Shown here piece after piece: positions 1 through 10,983 of a stretch of 64,000 nucleotides of DNA (position 1 is the first letter of the stretch; every line of letters starts with the position of its first letter). The translations under genes were made by a program, and so were the position numbers. The notes below the pieces were generated by a model that saw nothing but the letters and a program-made list of their open reading frames with translations, made no database searches and was not told the origin of the DNA. Origin of the DNA: Sciurus carolinensis (taxonomy: Eukaryota; Chordata; Mammalia; Rodentia; Sciuridae); assembly GCF_902686445.1 (NCBI RefSeq), contig NC_062213.1, positions 142,250,491-142,314,490 of the forward strand, in the 5' to 3' direction.

Positions 1-2985
1 ACGCACATGGACTCAGTAAAAAAGCAGAGGTCTTCATCCTTATATCAGACAAAGTGGACTTCAAACCTAAGTTAGTCACAAGTGATAAAAAAGGACATTT
101 CATACTGCTTAAGGGAAGCATAAATCAGCAAGACATAATGATTTTAAACATTTGTGCCCCAAACAATGGAGCATCTATGTATATCAAACAAACTCTTCTC
201 AATTTTAAGAATCAAATAGAACAAAACACAATGAAAGTTGGGGACTTTAACACACTGCTGTCACCAATGGATAGATCCTCCAAATAAAAACTGAACAAAG
301 AAATTATAGAATGAAATAATACAAACAATGATATAGATTTAATGGACATTTACAGATGAAATACATCATGGAGCAAATATACTTTCTTCTTAGAAGTTAA
401 TGGATCCTTCTCCAAAATAGACCATATGCTATGCCACAAAGAAGCCATTAGTAGATACAAAAAATAAAATACTAACTTGTATCCTATCAGACCATAATGG
501 AATGAAATAGAGATCAACAATAAAATAACAAACAAAAACTACTCCTTCAACTCGAGAGTAAATAATATGCTATTGAATGATGCAATGATAACAGAAGACA
601 TCAGGGAAGAAATTAAAAAAAAAAATTCTTAGAGGTAAACCAGAACAATGACACAACATATCAAAATCTCTGGTACACTCTGAAAGCAGTACTAAGAGGA
701 AAGATCATTGCACTGAGCTTATACATTAAAAAAGTAAAAAGTCAACAACTAAATGACCTAACATTACATCTCAAAGCCCTAGAAAAAGAAAACAGATAAA
801 CACCAAAAATAGTAGAAGACAGAAATAATTAAAATCAGAACTGAAATCAATGAAATTGAAGTAAACAATTCAAAAAATTGACAAAACAAAAAGTTGGTTC
901 TTTGAAAAACTAAACAAAATTAATAAACCCTTAACCACACTAGCAAAGAGGAAATAGAAACTCAAATTACTAAAATTTGTGATGAAAAAAGAAAGATCAC
1001 AACAGACACTATTGAAATACATAACATAATTAGAAACTATTTGAAAATCTATACTCCAACAAAACAGAAAATATCAAAGACACTGACAAATTTTTAGAGA
1101 AATATGATCCTCCCAAACTGAATGAGGAAGAAGTACACAATATAAACAGATTGATTTCAAGCACTGAAATAGGTGAAGCCATCAAAAGTTTACCAGTCAA
1201 GAAAAGTCCAGGACCAGATGGATTCTCAGCAAAATTCTACAAGACCTTTAGCAAAAAGCTAATACCAATACTCCTCAACATATTCCTGGAAATAGAAAAG
1301 GAGGGAACCCTTCCAAACTCATTCTATAAGGCTAGTATCACTCTGATAACAAAACCAGACAAAGACTCATCAAGGAAAGAAAACTTTAGACCACTATCCC
1401 TGATGAACATAGATGCAAAAATTCTGGCAAATTGCATACAAAAATATATTACAAATACAGTGCACCATGATCAATTGGGGTTTATCCCAGGGATGCAAGG
1501 TTGGTTCAACATCCAGAAATCAATAAATATAATTCATCACACCAATAGACATAAGTTAAGAATCATATGATTATCTCAATAGAATGGGAAAGTGTTTGGT
1601 GAATACACCACCCTTTCATGCTTAAAACACTAGAAAAAATAGGGATAGTTGGAACATACTTCACTATTGTAAAGTCTATCTATGCTAAGCCCACAGCCAA
1701 CATCATTTTCAATGGAGAAAAACTGAAAGCATTCCCTCTAAAAGCTGGAACAAGACTGGTATGTCCTCCTTCATCACTTCTGTTCAACATCGTCCTTGAA
1801 ACTCTAGCCAGAGCAGTTAGACAGACCAAAGAAAAGAAAGGGATACGAATAAGAAAAGAAGAATGCAAGCTGTCACTATTTGCTGATGACATGATTCTAT
1901 ATTTAGAAGATCCAAAAAATTCCAGGAGAAAACTTCTAGAACTAATAAATGAATTCAGAAAAGTAGCAGGATATAAAATCAATACACATAAATCTAATGC
2001 ATTGCTATTCATAAGTGAGGAATCCTCTGAAAGAGAAATTAGGAAAACCACTCCATTCACAATAGCCTCAAAAAAAAAAAAAAAATACTTGGGAATCAAT
2101 CTAACAAAAGAGATGAAAGACCTCTATAATGAAAACTACAGAACACTAAAGAAAGAAATTGAAGAAAATCTTCAAAGATGGAGAGATCTCCCATGTTCTT
2201 AAATTGGCAGAATTAATATTGTCAAAATGACCATTCTACCAAAGATGATATACAGATTCAATGCAATTCCAATTAAAATCCTAAAGACATTCCTCATAGA
2301 AATAGAGAAAACAATCATGAACTTTATCTGGAAGAACAAGAGACCTCCAATAGCCAAAACAAGTCTGAGTAGGAAAAGTGAAGCAGGAGGTATCACGATA
2401 CCAGACCTTAAACTAGACTGCAGAGCAATAGTAACAAAAATGGCATGGTACTGGCACCAAAATAGACAGTCAGACCAATGGTATAGAATAGAGGACACAG
2501 AGATAAACCCACATAAATACAGTCACCTCATACTAGACAAAGGCACTAAAAACATACAATGGAGAAAAGATAGCCTGTTCAACAAATGGTACTGGGAAAA
2601 CTGGAGATCCATATGCAATAAAATGAAATTAAACCTCTATCTCTCACCCTGCACAAAACTCAACTCAAAATGGATCAAGGACTTACAAATTAGACCAGAG
2701 ACCCTGCACCAAACAGAAGAAAATGTAGGCCTGAATCTTTATCATGTTGACTTAAGATCAGATGTCCTTAATGAGACTCCCAAAGCACAAGAAATCAAAG
2801 CAAGGATCAATAAATGGGATGGACTCAAACTAAAAAGCTTTTTCTCAGCAAAGGATAAAATCAAGAATGTGAAGAGAGAGCCTACAGAGTGGGAGAAAAT
2901 CTTTTCCACCCACACTTCCAATAGAGCACTTATCTCCAAAATTTATGAAAAATGGTGGATTGAGGCAGACATCATTACCCTATGA
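1..2985 (+). pseudogene. Broken L1 ORF2 (endonuclease-reverse transcriptase)
   Basis: This is a degraded LINE-1 ORF2, the replicase of an autonomous retrotransposon. The window opens inside the endonuclease domain: 54-287 encodes residues ending in GDFNTLLSPMDRSS, a typical L1 endonuclease stretch. The reverse transcriptase begins near 1151, with the conserved [17 protein letters not shown] block. The catalytic FADD motif is encoded near 1879-1890 ([13 protein letters not shown]). A third open stretch, 2227-2985, carries the region after the RT. The frame is broken by stops and indels: many between 288 and 1150, a frameshift near 1555-1617, and an in-frame TAA at 2200-2202 replacing an expected tryptophan codon. 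The last part of ORF2 is missing; just after the codons for LISKIYEK the sequence switches to 3' UTR-like DNA. It cannot make a working protein. Confidence 0.93.
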
Positions 2986-3060
2986 TTACAGGAATGGTAT
3001 GAATCTACACTGTGTACAACCATAGAAATGAAATGATGTACCTGATTTGTGTACATGAAT

Positions 3061-3070
3061 CAAAATGCAG
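3061..3070 (+). repeat. Left copy of target-site duplication
   Basis: The 10-mer CAAAATGCAG here recurs exactly at 4423-4432. It contains AAAA just inside its 5' end, as expected for a site cut by L1 endonuclease. Confidence 0.6.
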
Positions 3071-3920
3071 TAGATCCTTGGAGCTGAATACTTTTTCCCA
3101 AGGTATTCATTGACAGCTTCTTCATTTTCATTCATATATCAACTCAAAGGCAACATTCAAGCGGAATCCTTTCCTTCAATAGCCAAGTAAAACCATTTTC
3201 TGCCTTACTCTACTTGTTCATAAATGCATTTATTTTAAAGTTACCTTTCTCATTCTTAAGTTTCTGATGTCTACACTAATGCCTGAAACAAGTATAATTT
3301 CAACAACAAATTATCAATTACATGAATCTAATACTTTTCCCCCTAGGAATAAACCTGACCTTTAGGTAGACTACTAAGTATATGCTGAACTTTCCAGTTG
3401 TGTGCCAAGTCTTTGTGGGACCAATAATTTAATTAAAATCATTACTTTTCAAAGTGCTTCCAGAAACCCAAGGTAGAAGAGATAGTATATAAAATCAAAT
3501 ACTTTCTTTTCCACACATGCCAAAACATTTTACAGATTATTATTTTTTTAAATACTAGAGTCAGTGACGAAATGACAGAGAGCAAAACAGTTGCCTAATC
3601 TGATGTAGCTCACCCAAAATAAAGGGAAATTTTTATAAAAAACAGAACATTGTTCAGGGCATTGAGGTCTCCTGACTCCACTATTTAATAAATGCCACAA
3701 TATCCAATGTTTACACACAATCTCTGACCAATGTGTTGGTTTTGAATATTAATGAGATAGTAGCTTCTCAACTGAGAAGTCTCTACAATACTAAATGTCA
3801 GTAATACTTTTTATGGCTACTCAAACCTGGGTAAAGAAACAATAAAGACTCACAGTGAGGGAATACAGAGTAAAAGATGAATACCTTGGGAAAGAGTATC
3901 CAGTCCCAAGGAGCTGCTGC
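3067..3920. repeat. 44-bp imperfect inverted repeat pair about 770 bp apart
   Basis: Positions 3067-3110 and 3877-3920 are reverse complements of each other at about 38 of 44 positions. They share the core CTTTCCCAAGGTATTCAT with one difference. RNA from this segment could form a long imperfect stem closing a loop of about 770 nt. Confidence 0.75.
3118..3300 (+). mobile_element. L2 LINE fragment (3' region)
   Basis: The run from TCAACTCAAAGGCAACATTC through the TGCCTTACTCTACTTGTTC segment follows the order of the L2 3' region in sense orientation. It is old and diverged, and it lies inside the proposed retrocopy. Confidence 0.45.
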
Positions 3921-4360
3921 AATGTCTCTTAGAACTAACTTCACATTTTTTGTAGCATGGATCTCTCTCAAAAGGGAGCAACATTTACCTGGACATCAAG
4001 GGCAGCTAAGAGGTGTAGACTTATCAGCCTATGACTGTGAGACGTCCTGAACTCTACCACTGAGGGATCAAACCACTCACTGGCTTTAATTCTATTTCAT
4101 GGCATCCAGATGTTGAACAAAATGACTAAGAACAAGGAGGTAAATTTTAAACATGGCGAGCTTAAGGTGCCTGAAATAGCTAGGTAATAGAATCCAGTTA
4201 ATAACTGGTAAACTGAGGCTCAAATGTGGCAGTAGAATGACAGAAAAAACTGAAATTTAATATCTCCCCTCTAAAAGCATAAAAATTTCACAAGAATTTT
4301 GAAAAGTACATAATTGAAATTGAAAGGAAGAAAGAGACATCTCCAGGTTTCTGAAACTGA

Positions 4361-4366
4361 AATAAA
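4361..4366 (+). promoter_or_regulatory. Polyadenylation signal of the retrocopied RNA
   Basis: AATAAA lies a few bases upstream of the A-rich tail, in the place expected for the signal of the source transcript. It is a fossil; nothing indicates present use. Confidence 0.45.
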
Positions 4367-4422
4367 AGCCAAACAAAAAACAAAACAAAAACAAACAAAC
4401 AAAAAAACAAAAAAACAAAGAA

Positions 4423-4432
4423 CAAAATGCAG
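4423..4432 (+). repeat. Right copy of target-site duplication
   Basis: This matches 3061-3070 exactly. It directly follows the A-rich tail and precedes what looks like the remaining L1 terminus. Confidence 0.6.
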
Positions 4433-4475
4433 TCTGTAAAAAATAAATAAATAGATAAATAATTTTTTTTAAAAA

Positions 4476-5337
4476 GTACAATGGTGTGAATTCCACTGTT
4501 GCTGATGATGTGCTTGTAACTCAGCAGAGAACAACTAAAAACAATATTGATTAAGCACTTCCTATGACCACCCATCATTTTAAGGATCGAGGGCAAAAAT
4601 AAAAGTGAAAAACATCATTTTAAATTTTAAGCACAGAATATTCTAAAACTGCTTATTTCTAATTCCCAAGTCAGAAAATTTTCTATTTCTATATCATTAA
4701 TTAACTACTTCTTTTATTTTTATGCAATTCTTAAGTTATAAGCTGATGAGAAACACACAATCTTGGCCCTGAAAGAACTTATATTTTGGTAAATAAATAA
4801 AAAAGACATGAATTTAGATTATAGAAGAGATTCTTAGAAATGATAATTAAATATATAATTTCCATTAACTTATGGCAGGGCACAATAATAATTGAATGTC
4901 TATAGCATTTTCATATTTGGTAACAAATACATGCAATTCTTCACATATATTTGGATTTAATTTGTTATTTGTACTTTCAAAAAATTCTGTAACAGCTTAA
5001 TTAGATTCTACCTTCTCATATTATTTTATGGAAACTCTTCAATTTTCAAAAGCTACTCATATTTTTCAACTTTTTATGAAAGTTTCCTGTCTCATAAGAA
5101 TAATACTTATTCTAAAAAGCAGAATTTCATCTCCAAAAGCATCTTGTTGGCTACAGACATTATATTTTCTAGCATTTCCTCTCAAGTGAATCATTTGCAA
5201 CATTGTAGATACTTGACATGATGGTTCTTATGCCCAGAATTCTCTTGCCTGGGGTTTGTTCAGCTGGCTTCTATTCAATATGCATTTAATGTGAATCTAT
5301 TTCTAACAATTCTGCTTTCACTGTTTGAATTGACCAA
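4476..5337. other. Unassigned AT-rich DNA
   Basis: I recognise no repeat family or coding sequence here. The only open frames are short antisense runs rich in Phe and Leu that read through the neighbouring A-rich tract. Confidence 0.6.
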
Positions 5338-5503
5338 AGGTTGACCAGTTCTGATCCATGGTTTAAGTTCAGCTCACCTCCTGTTTTTATAAATAAAGTT
5401 TTGTTGGAAAACAGTCATTCCATTCGCTTATGTGTTTTCTCTGGCTGCTTTTGTACTACAACTTGCAGAGTTGAGTCATTTTTGACAGAAACCATATGGC
5501 CTG
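5338..5503. mobile_element. Ancient hAT-type (MER) DNA transposon fragment
   Basis: The run around TAAATAAAGTTTTGTTGGAA, followed by TGGCTGCTTTTGTACTACAA and GCAGAGTTGAGTCA, matches the remembered order of a mammalian-wide non-autonomous DNA transposon. The exact subfamily is uncertain. It abuts the MaLR element on its right. Confidence 0.6.
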
Positions 5504-5505
5504 TA

Positions 5506-5691
5506 TGGTAGGCAAAGTCTTGAAACAACTCCCCCCATCATTTCTTGCCCTAATTTCTAGGACTCTGAATACTGAGCCCATCTGGTTTACATTGCAACTC
5601 AACTTCTTCTACCCAATTTTGCTTCACTTTTCCTTCTTTCAAATTGTTCATGTCTTTTGGTCATAGCAGCAGGAAAAAACTGACTAAAACA
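5506..5691 (+). repeat. Partial 5' LTR of the MaLR element
   Basis: Only the 3' part of the LTR is present. Its right end, TTTTGGTCATAGCAGCAGG followed by CTGACTAAAACA, matches the termini of the LTRs at 33511 and 61778. The 5' part is missing where it meets the DNA transposon fragment. Confidence 0.7.
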
Positions 5692-5816
5692 AATTGGTAC
5701 TAAGAAGTTGAGTTGTTGCCGTGGCTAATCTGACAACATGGTTCAGAAGCTTTTGAAGCTTTTTAGACTTTGTGGGAGGAATTTTGGAAAGTTGAGCCAT
5801 GCAAGGTAGAAATGCT

Positions 5817-6250
5817 TATATACAATGGAATATTGCTCAGCCTTAAAGAAGAGTGAAATGATGGCATTTGCCAGTAAATGAATGGAGCTGGAGAATATCA
5901 TGCTAAGCAAAATAAACCAATCCCCCAAAAACAAAAGCCTAATATTTTCTCTGATACGCAGATGCTAATTCACAATGGGGGCAGCAACGGGTCTAGGGAA
6001 GAATAGAGTTACTTAAGATTAGTAGAGGGGATTGAAGGGAGGGAAGTGGGTGTGGAGATAGGAAGGATAGTAGAATGAATCAGATATTATTCATACATTA
6101 TTAACCTGTTTACATATATAACTGTATGACTGGTAGTACTCTACATCATGTATAACCAAAAGAATGAGAGATTATTCTCCATTATTTAGGATGTATAAAA
6201 GCATATTCTATTGGCATGTATAACTAATTAAAACAACTTAAAAAGTGTTC
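5817..6250 (+). mobile_element. 5'-truncated L1 3' end nested in MaLR
   Basis: ACAATGGAATATTGCTCAGC and GAGCTGGAGAATATCATGCT are signature segments of the L1 ORF2 end and 3' UTR. The piece stops at ACTAATTAAAACAAC without a clean poly-A. It interrupts the MaLR internal region, so it inserted later than that element. Confidence 0.85.
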
Positions 6251-7629
6251 TTCAAAAAAAACAAGAATGTGGTAAGTAGACTTGTTTGAGCAATTCTGGT
6301 AGGAGCTTCAAAGACTAGAATGCCAGTGTGACTGTGGACAACAAAGATTGGGGTCATGAGGTTTCAGAGGAGAAGGAGGACTCTATTAGAAACTGAATTC
6401 AAGGCCCTCTGTGTTATATTCAGGCTAAGAAGTTGTCTATACGTTGCCAGTGTCCTGAGACTTCTTGTGAGGCTAACTTTAAAGATGATGGACTTCTTAA
6501 TCTGGCAGAAGAAATTTCTAGGCATCATAGTATTCAGGGGGTAAAATGGTATTGTTGGCATCTTTTAGCTAAATTTATTGGGATAATCAGGAGAGGAAAG
6601 CAAAGTAGAAAGATCTGAAACACTTGGGGTTCTGCCAGAAAAGAACAAATAAAACTGGGGCTAAAGAATACATGATAAAGACCTTACATCTACTAAATAA
6701 ATGGTAAAGACATTGCCCGGAGAAAACAGGAAAATGTCTTGAGGGAATCTCAGTAATAGGCAGGATCACATCCATCTCAGGCTCAGGGTAAAAAGTAAAA
6801 ATTACTTTGAGCAAAGACTAGTGGGACCCAATGGTTGCAGAAGAGGTCCTAGAAAGTTGTTTCACCATGCTCAGCTCTCCAGGCCTCAGAAGCTGTTGCA
6901 GTCATAGTCCCTGGAGGTTGGCTACTGCTCAAGATGTCAACAGACCTTGGTATCAACCACCTGGTGCTGGTTCTGCAGGAATGCAGGACTCTGGGATTAG
7001 GAGTCATAGAGGCTTCCATGGATATTTTACAGGAAGACCTGGGGGACAGGAAAGAGCAGCAGGGTTGGAGTCCCTGGAGGCTGCGCCCAATAGGGTGATG
7101 AATGGAGATATGAGGAGGAAGCCAAGACCGCAGTGCAGACACCCAAGATTAAGAGAAGCCAGTGATGTGGATCATGTGCCTAGGAAAGTTGCAGAAATCC
7201 AGTAGAGGCAAGCCAAAAGAGAGGACATAGGGGCTGCAAACAACAAGGCCATAGGGGCAGAGTTGCTCAATCCCTTTGGAGAGAACAACACAATGCTTTG
7301 TGCCCAAGATACTGGATGTGAAGCTACAGGACTTTTTTCCCAAGTTGGATTTTGGTCTTGCTTTGGTCCCATCCCTTCTTTACACATCCCTATTTCTCCC
7401 TTTTGGAATGGAAATGCTTACTATGCGCATTTATATATTGCATGTATGAAACTTGCTTTTGGTCTTTACAGGGGCTCATGCTGAGTTTGCCTTGAGTTTC
7501 AAAGAAGACTTTGGACATGAACTTTTGGACAATGCTTAAACTGTTAAGACTATGGGGACTCTTGAAAATGGACTAAATATATCTTGCATTGTGAGAAGGC
7601 CATGAGCTTTTGGGGGGCTAGGAATGGAA

Positions 7630-8052
7630 TGTTATGGTTTAGATATTAAGTGTCCCCCAAAAGCTTGTGCAAGAGACAATGCAAGAAAGTTTAGAGGTGA
7701 AATGATTGGGTTACAAAAGTCTTAACATACAGCATTAATCCCTGATAGGAATTAACTGGGAGGTAATTGTAGGGTGTGGCTAGAGGAGGTTGGTCCTTGG
7801 GGACATGCCTTTGAGGTATATATTTTATCTCTGGTGAGTGGAGTCTCTGCTTCCTAGTTCCATGTTCCCAACTACTTTCCTCTCCCACACCTTTCCGCCC
7901 TGATATTCTATTTCACCTCAAACCCCAAGGAATGGACTCTGTCATCTATAAACAGACCTCTGAAACTGTGAGCCCCCAAGTAAGCTTTTCCTCCTCCAAA
8001 TTTGTTCTTGTCAGGTTTTTTGGTCACAGGAGTGAAAAAGATGACCAAACCA
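7630..8052 (+). repeat. 3' LTR of the MaLR element
   Basis: It begins TGTTATGGTTTAGATATTAA and ends near GATGACCAAACCA. The same family occurs at 33511, 45352 (minus) and 61778. The flanking internal sequence on its left makes this a 3' LTR and not a solo copy. Confidence 0.85.
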
Positions 8053-8289
8053 GATACATTTTTTTAAAAACTTTTGTCTTTATTTGCATAGGAGTGAATA
8101 ACAGTATTTTTGTAAGTTATCTTATCATCATTGTTACATACATATAACTATTGCAGATGCCTTTTAAACCTAAAAGACTTAATTATCAGATGGAATAAGG
8201 AGTTATCAAATTATCTATCAAAGAATCAGGTCAAATATGCTTCATGTTTGCAATATGACCTTGACTAAGGGGAAGAGGCTTTAGTCAAA

Positions 8290-8402
8290 CATGTTCATGG
8301 CTTCTTTATGATAGGTCTTTGTCTCATTGTCTTTATATCTCCATACTGGTACAGTGTCAGATACAAAGAAACAATCACCATTTGCCAAATGAATTAATTA
8401 TA
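8290..8402 (+). mobile_element. L2 LINE 3' terminus
   Basis: The run TACTGGTACAGTGTCAGATA, then AAATGAATTAATT, resembles the terminal L2 segment. It is short and diverged. Confidence 0.4.
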
Positions 8403-10550
8403 TCTACAAAATTTTTGATTCATGGAAAAATTACCAAATTATTTTTCTGATCATACATTTTCTCCATAGAAAACATAGACAATACTAGTTTATTTTTTAA
8501 AACATTTGATGCATTACATTAAATAACTTAGATAAAGTGCCTTAAGTATGGTAGACATGATATAAATAGTGGTTGTTATCATTTAATTCCACACTTATTT
8601 GCTTGGGTTCTTCAAAAGTTTTTAGAGAATTTAACAAAATTTAAACTGAGTTATGTAAGAAGAAAGCAGGATTTACATACCCTTTGCATACGTAAGCGTT
8701 TGGATAAAAGGTTGTGTACCTGTTTTTTGCTTTGGATTGAAACTAGGTTTGGCAAGAAAGACTCAGAGAAGCTTATTCCAATAAAAATGGTGATTGAATC
8801 AACTGCATTTGTTATTCCCATACAAAATTTGGATTATGTTTCCACAAACACTTTATCTGACTACTTAATTGATTTTGACAAAAATTGAGAAAATGATTTT
8901 AACTTGCTATTGACTTTACCACACTAAAAGCAATCTGGCAAACATACTGTCTGGTGAATACATAACAAAATAATTAAGATATTAGAGTTAATTTCCAATT
9001 GCTGCTGCCATGAAAATGTATTTTAGTACCTCAATTACATGCTGTAGGTGACATGATAGTTATGAACAGTTATTGAGACAGCAAAACTTCTCAACATAAC
9101 TATATGCTGGTCCTTGCATTGATGTTCTGGAAGGTACAAAGGGGGGTCATCACAGATGACGTTTAGGGATATCTCTTCAATCCTCACCTCTGTATTACAT
9201 TGGCATGTCACCACAGTTGATAAGAAATTACCCATTTTAATGAACAAGGCATTTGCTTCATCAAAGTTTTAAAGAGAATTATTGTTTAAGAGGGATAAAC
9301 TTTCCAAGGACATTTTGAATCTACAGAAGTATTATTTTCTTTGTGCAAAAGCACATCATCTACCTTCAGTAAATTCATCCAAGCATATACATATTATCAC
9401 ACAACATTATTTATGTTATCATGTTTTAGATGTCCAAAAAGTATTCAAGTTTATTAAGGTACTTGAGAAGATTTCTATGATGCCTTTAAAAAGTTAAATT
9501 TAGGAATTATATAAGTATCCTGAATAATAGAGTGTGAATTTTACATATTGAGTTTGAAATAAACATTTTATTATGATGTATAAGGACTGTGTACCATAAA
9601 TATTTCATGGCAACTTGTAAAGTCTGTTATTATTTGTATTTCCCTAACACAATAGACTTGTATCACCAGAGCATTTATACAGAGATATGTTTTCTTTTTG
9701 TTTAAAATGCAGAGAGTTTTTTCAATAAATCAATTTTACACTACAATCATGCATACCTGATATGTGTCCTTAATGGTCCTTCATAAAAATCAGCATTTAA
9801 ACTCTTACTTAATGCAGAGAAATTTGATTTACTAGAATATGCACCTTGATTACCATAGGAAAATGTTTACAGAGGTTTTGCAGTATTAAAATTGCATCCA
9901 CTTTCTTTGTACTTAACAGGAAAAAGAATGTGGGGAATAAAGATGAATAGTGACTAATATCTGAAGGTTCTATATTTATAAACAAATGTCAAACTGAAAA
10001 AATTGGGATAACATTAATCTATTCTATTCATGTGTATTAACTTTCCATGTTTCTGATGATACAGAAAAGAAATTATTATAATATTAGAGAAGGTTTGTTG
10101 ACATCAGTCCTAATGCTTAATGAATCGTGAGCTCCGTGGGCCAAAGAAGTCTGTGATTGGAACACTATAGATCAATATTAAATATGAAAACAATATAGAA
10201 AGACTGCAATGCTTTTTCTTCATAATCATTTTTCATTGTGTCTTTTGTGTTTTATTGAATTAATTTGGGCTCAAAGCTCCAAGTGAATTAAATAAAGAAC
10301 TTTTGAAAATAGATGATAAGGAAATTAGTCCAGGATATACAGGTAGTTTTATACTAAGGTCACATTTTGAAAATTTCTATTAGAAAATGTTGGATACTCT
10401 ACTTCTTAAAATTTAAAAACACATTTGTTTCTTTGATTAGTGTTTGCCATGTTTTTCCTAGTTTCCTGTTAATTTTTAAATTCTAAAGCACTCCTTAATT
10501 TTCTTCATCATAAAAACTTCTTGATTTATTCATTCTTTTTAGCATCCTGT
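8403..10550. other. Unassigned AT-rich DNA
   Basis: I recognise no repeat, RNA gene or exon. The open frames (for example 8700-8888 and 9282-9497) are short and have no motif. The block 9000-9240 is slightly less AT-rich but unidentified. Confidence 0.55.
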
Positions 10551-10983
10551 TGTTATGGTGTGGATATGTGGAGTCCCCCCCAAATCTCCTTTGTTAATGA
10601 AGACTACTGAGAAATAAAATGGTTGGATTATGAAAGAAGTAGCCTACTCAGTTTGACCTAGTTTGAGGGCTAACTGGTTGGTCAGTCTAGGCATGTGGGG
10701 CTTGGCTGGGGGAGGTGTTTCACAGGGAGCATGCACGGAAGTGTGTATCTTCCTGTGGCCTCTTCCCCCTTCTCTCTATCTCTGCTTCATGGCTGCCATG
10801 AAGTCACTTAGTTCCACTGCCAGGCTCTTCTTCTGTAATGTTCTTTCTCACCTTGGACCCAGGGCAATGGAGGTGGTTGACCACAGACTGAAACTCTGAA
10901 ACCATGAGTCAAAACAAACTTTCCTCCTGTAAGTGGTTCTGGTGAGGTATTTCAGTCAGAATGATAAAAAGCTGGTTAACACA
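10551..10983 (+). repeat. Solo MaLR-type LTR (diverged subfamily)
   Basis: It starts TGTTATGGTGTGGATATGTG and ends GCTGGTTAACACA. The GAAACTCTGAAACCATGAG block near the right end matches the other MaLR LTRs. The flanks CCTGT (10546-10550) and CTTGT (10984-10988) could be a 5-bp target duplication with one change. No internal region follows, so it is a solo LTR. Confidence 0.8.

Larger units (their letters stand above)
3071..4422 (+). mobile_element. L1-mobilised retrocopy of an unidentified polyadenylated RNA
   Basis: A 1.35 kb block sits inside the L1 3' end and shows the three marks of L1-driven retroposition. It is flanked by identical 10-mers (3061-3070 and 4423-4432). It ends in an A-rich tail of CAAAA-type units (about 4371-4422). 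It has an AATAAA signal at 4361-4366, a few bases before that tail. No long open frame exists, so the source looks like a noncoding RNA or a 3' UTR. An L2 fragment (3118-3300) lies within it. I do not recognise the source transcript. The alternative is coincidental reuse of a short A-rich word. Confidence 0.5.
1..4475 (+). mobile_element. LINE-1 copy, 5' end outside window, split by a later insertion
   Basis: The L1 runs from before the window to about 3070. The stretch 2950-3070 reads like the end of a rodent L1 3' UTR. After an inserted 1.35 kb block, the L1 terminus appears to resume at about 4423 with an A-rich AAATA-type tail to about 4475. The C-terminal part of ORF2 and most of the 3' UTR are absent, so the copy is also internally deleted. 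The resumption at 4423 is inferred from the repeated 10-mer and the tail-like sequence after it. Confidence 0.75.
5506..8052 (+). mobile_element. Nearly complete ERVL-MaLR element with nested L1
   Basis: The order is partial 5' LTR (about 5506-5691), internal region (5692-7629) and 3' LTR (7630-8052). The junction at 5692 starts AATTGGTACTAAGAAG, the usual first bases of a MaLR internal region. Internal landmarks include CTGGCAGAAGAAATTTCTAG near 6502 and the purine-rich run ahead of the 3' LTR (7590-7629). MaLR internal regions derive from an ERVL-type ancestor but lack working retroviral genes. None is open here; the 124-codon frame at 6831-7205 shows no recognisable domain. A foreign L1 3' end lies at about 5817-6250. 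Confidence 0.82.

Noticed and set aside
1680..2939. Antisense frames of 65-139 codons opposite the L1
   Set aside because: They are shadows of the ORF2 reading frame on the opposite strand.
6831..7205. 124-codon frame with mixed residues
   Set aside because: It lies wholly inside the MaLR internal region, with no retroviral domain recognisable.
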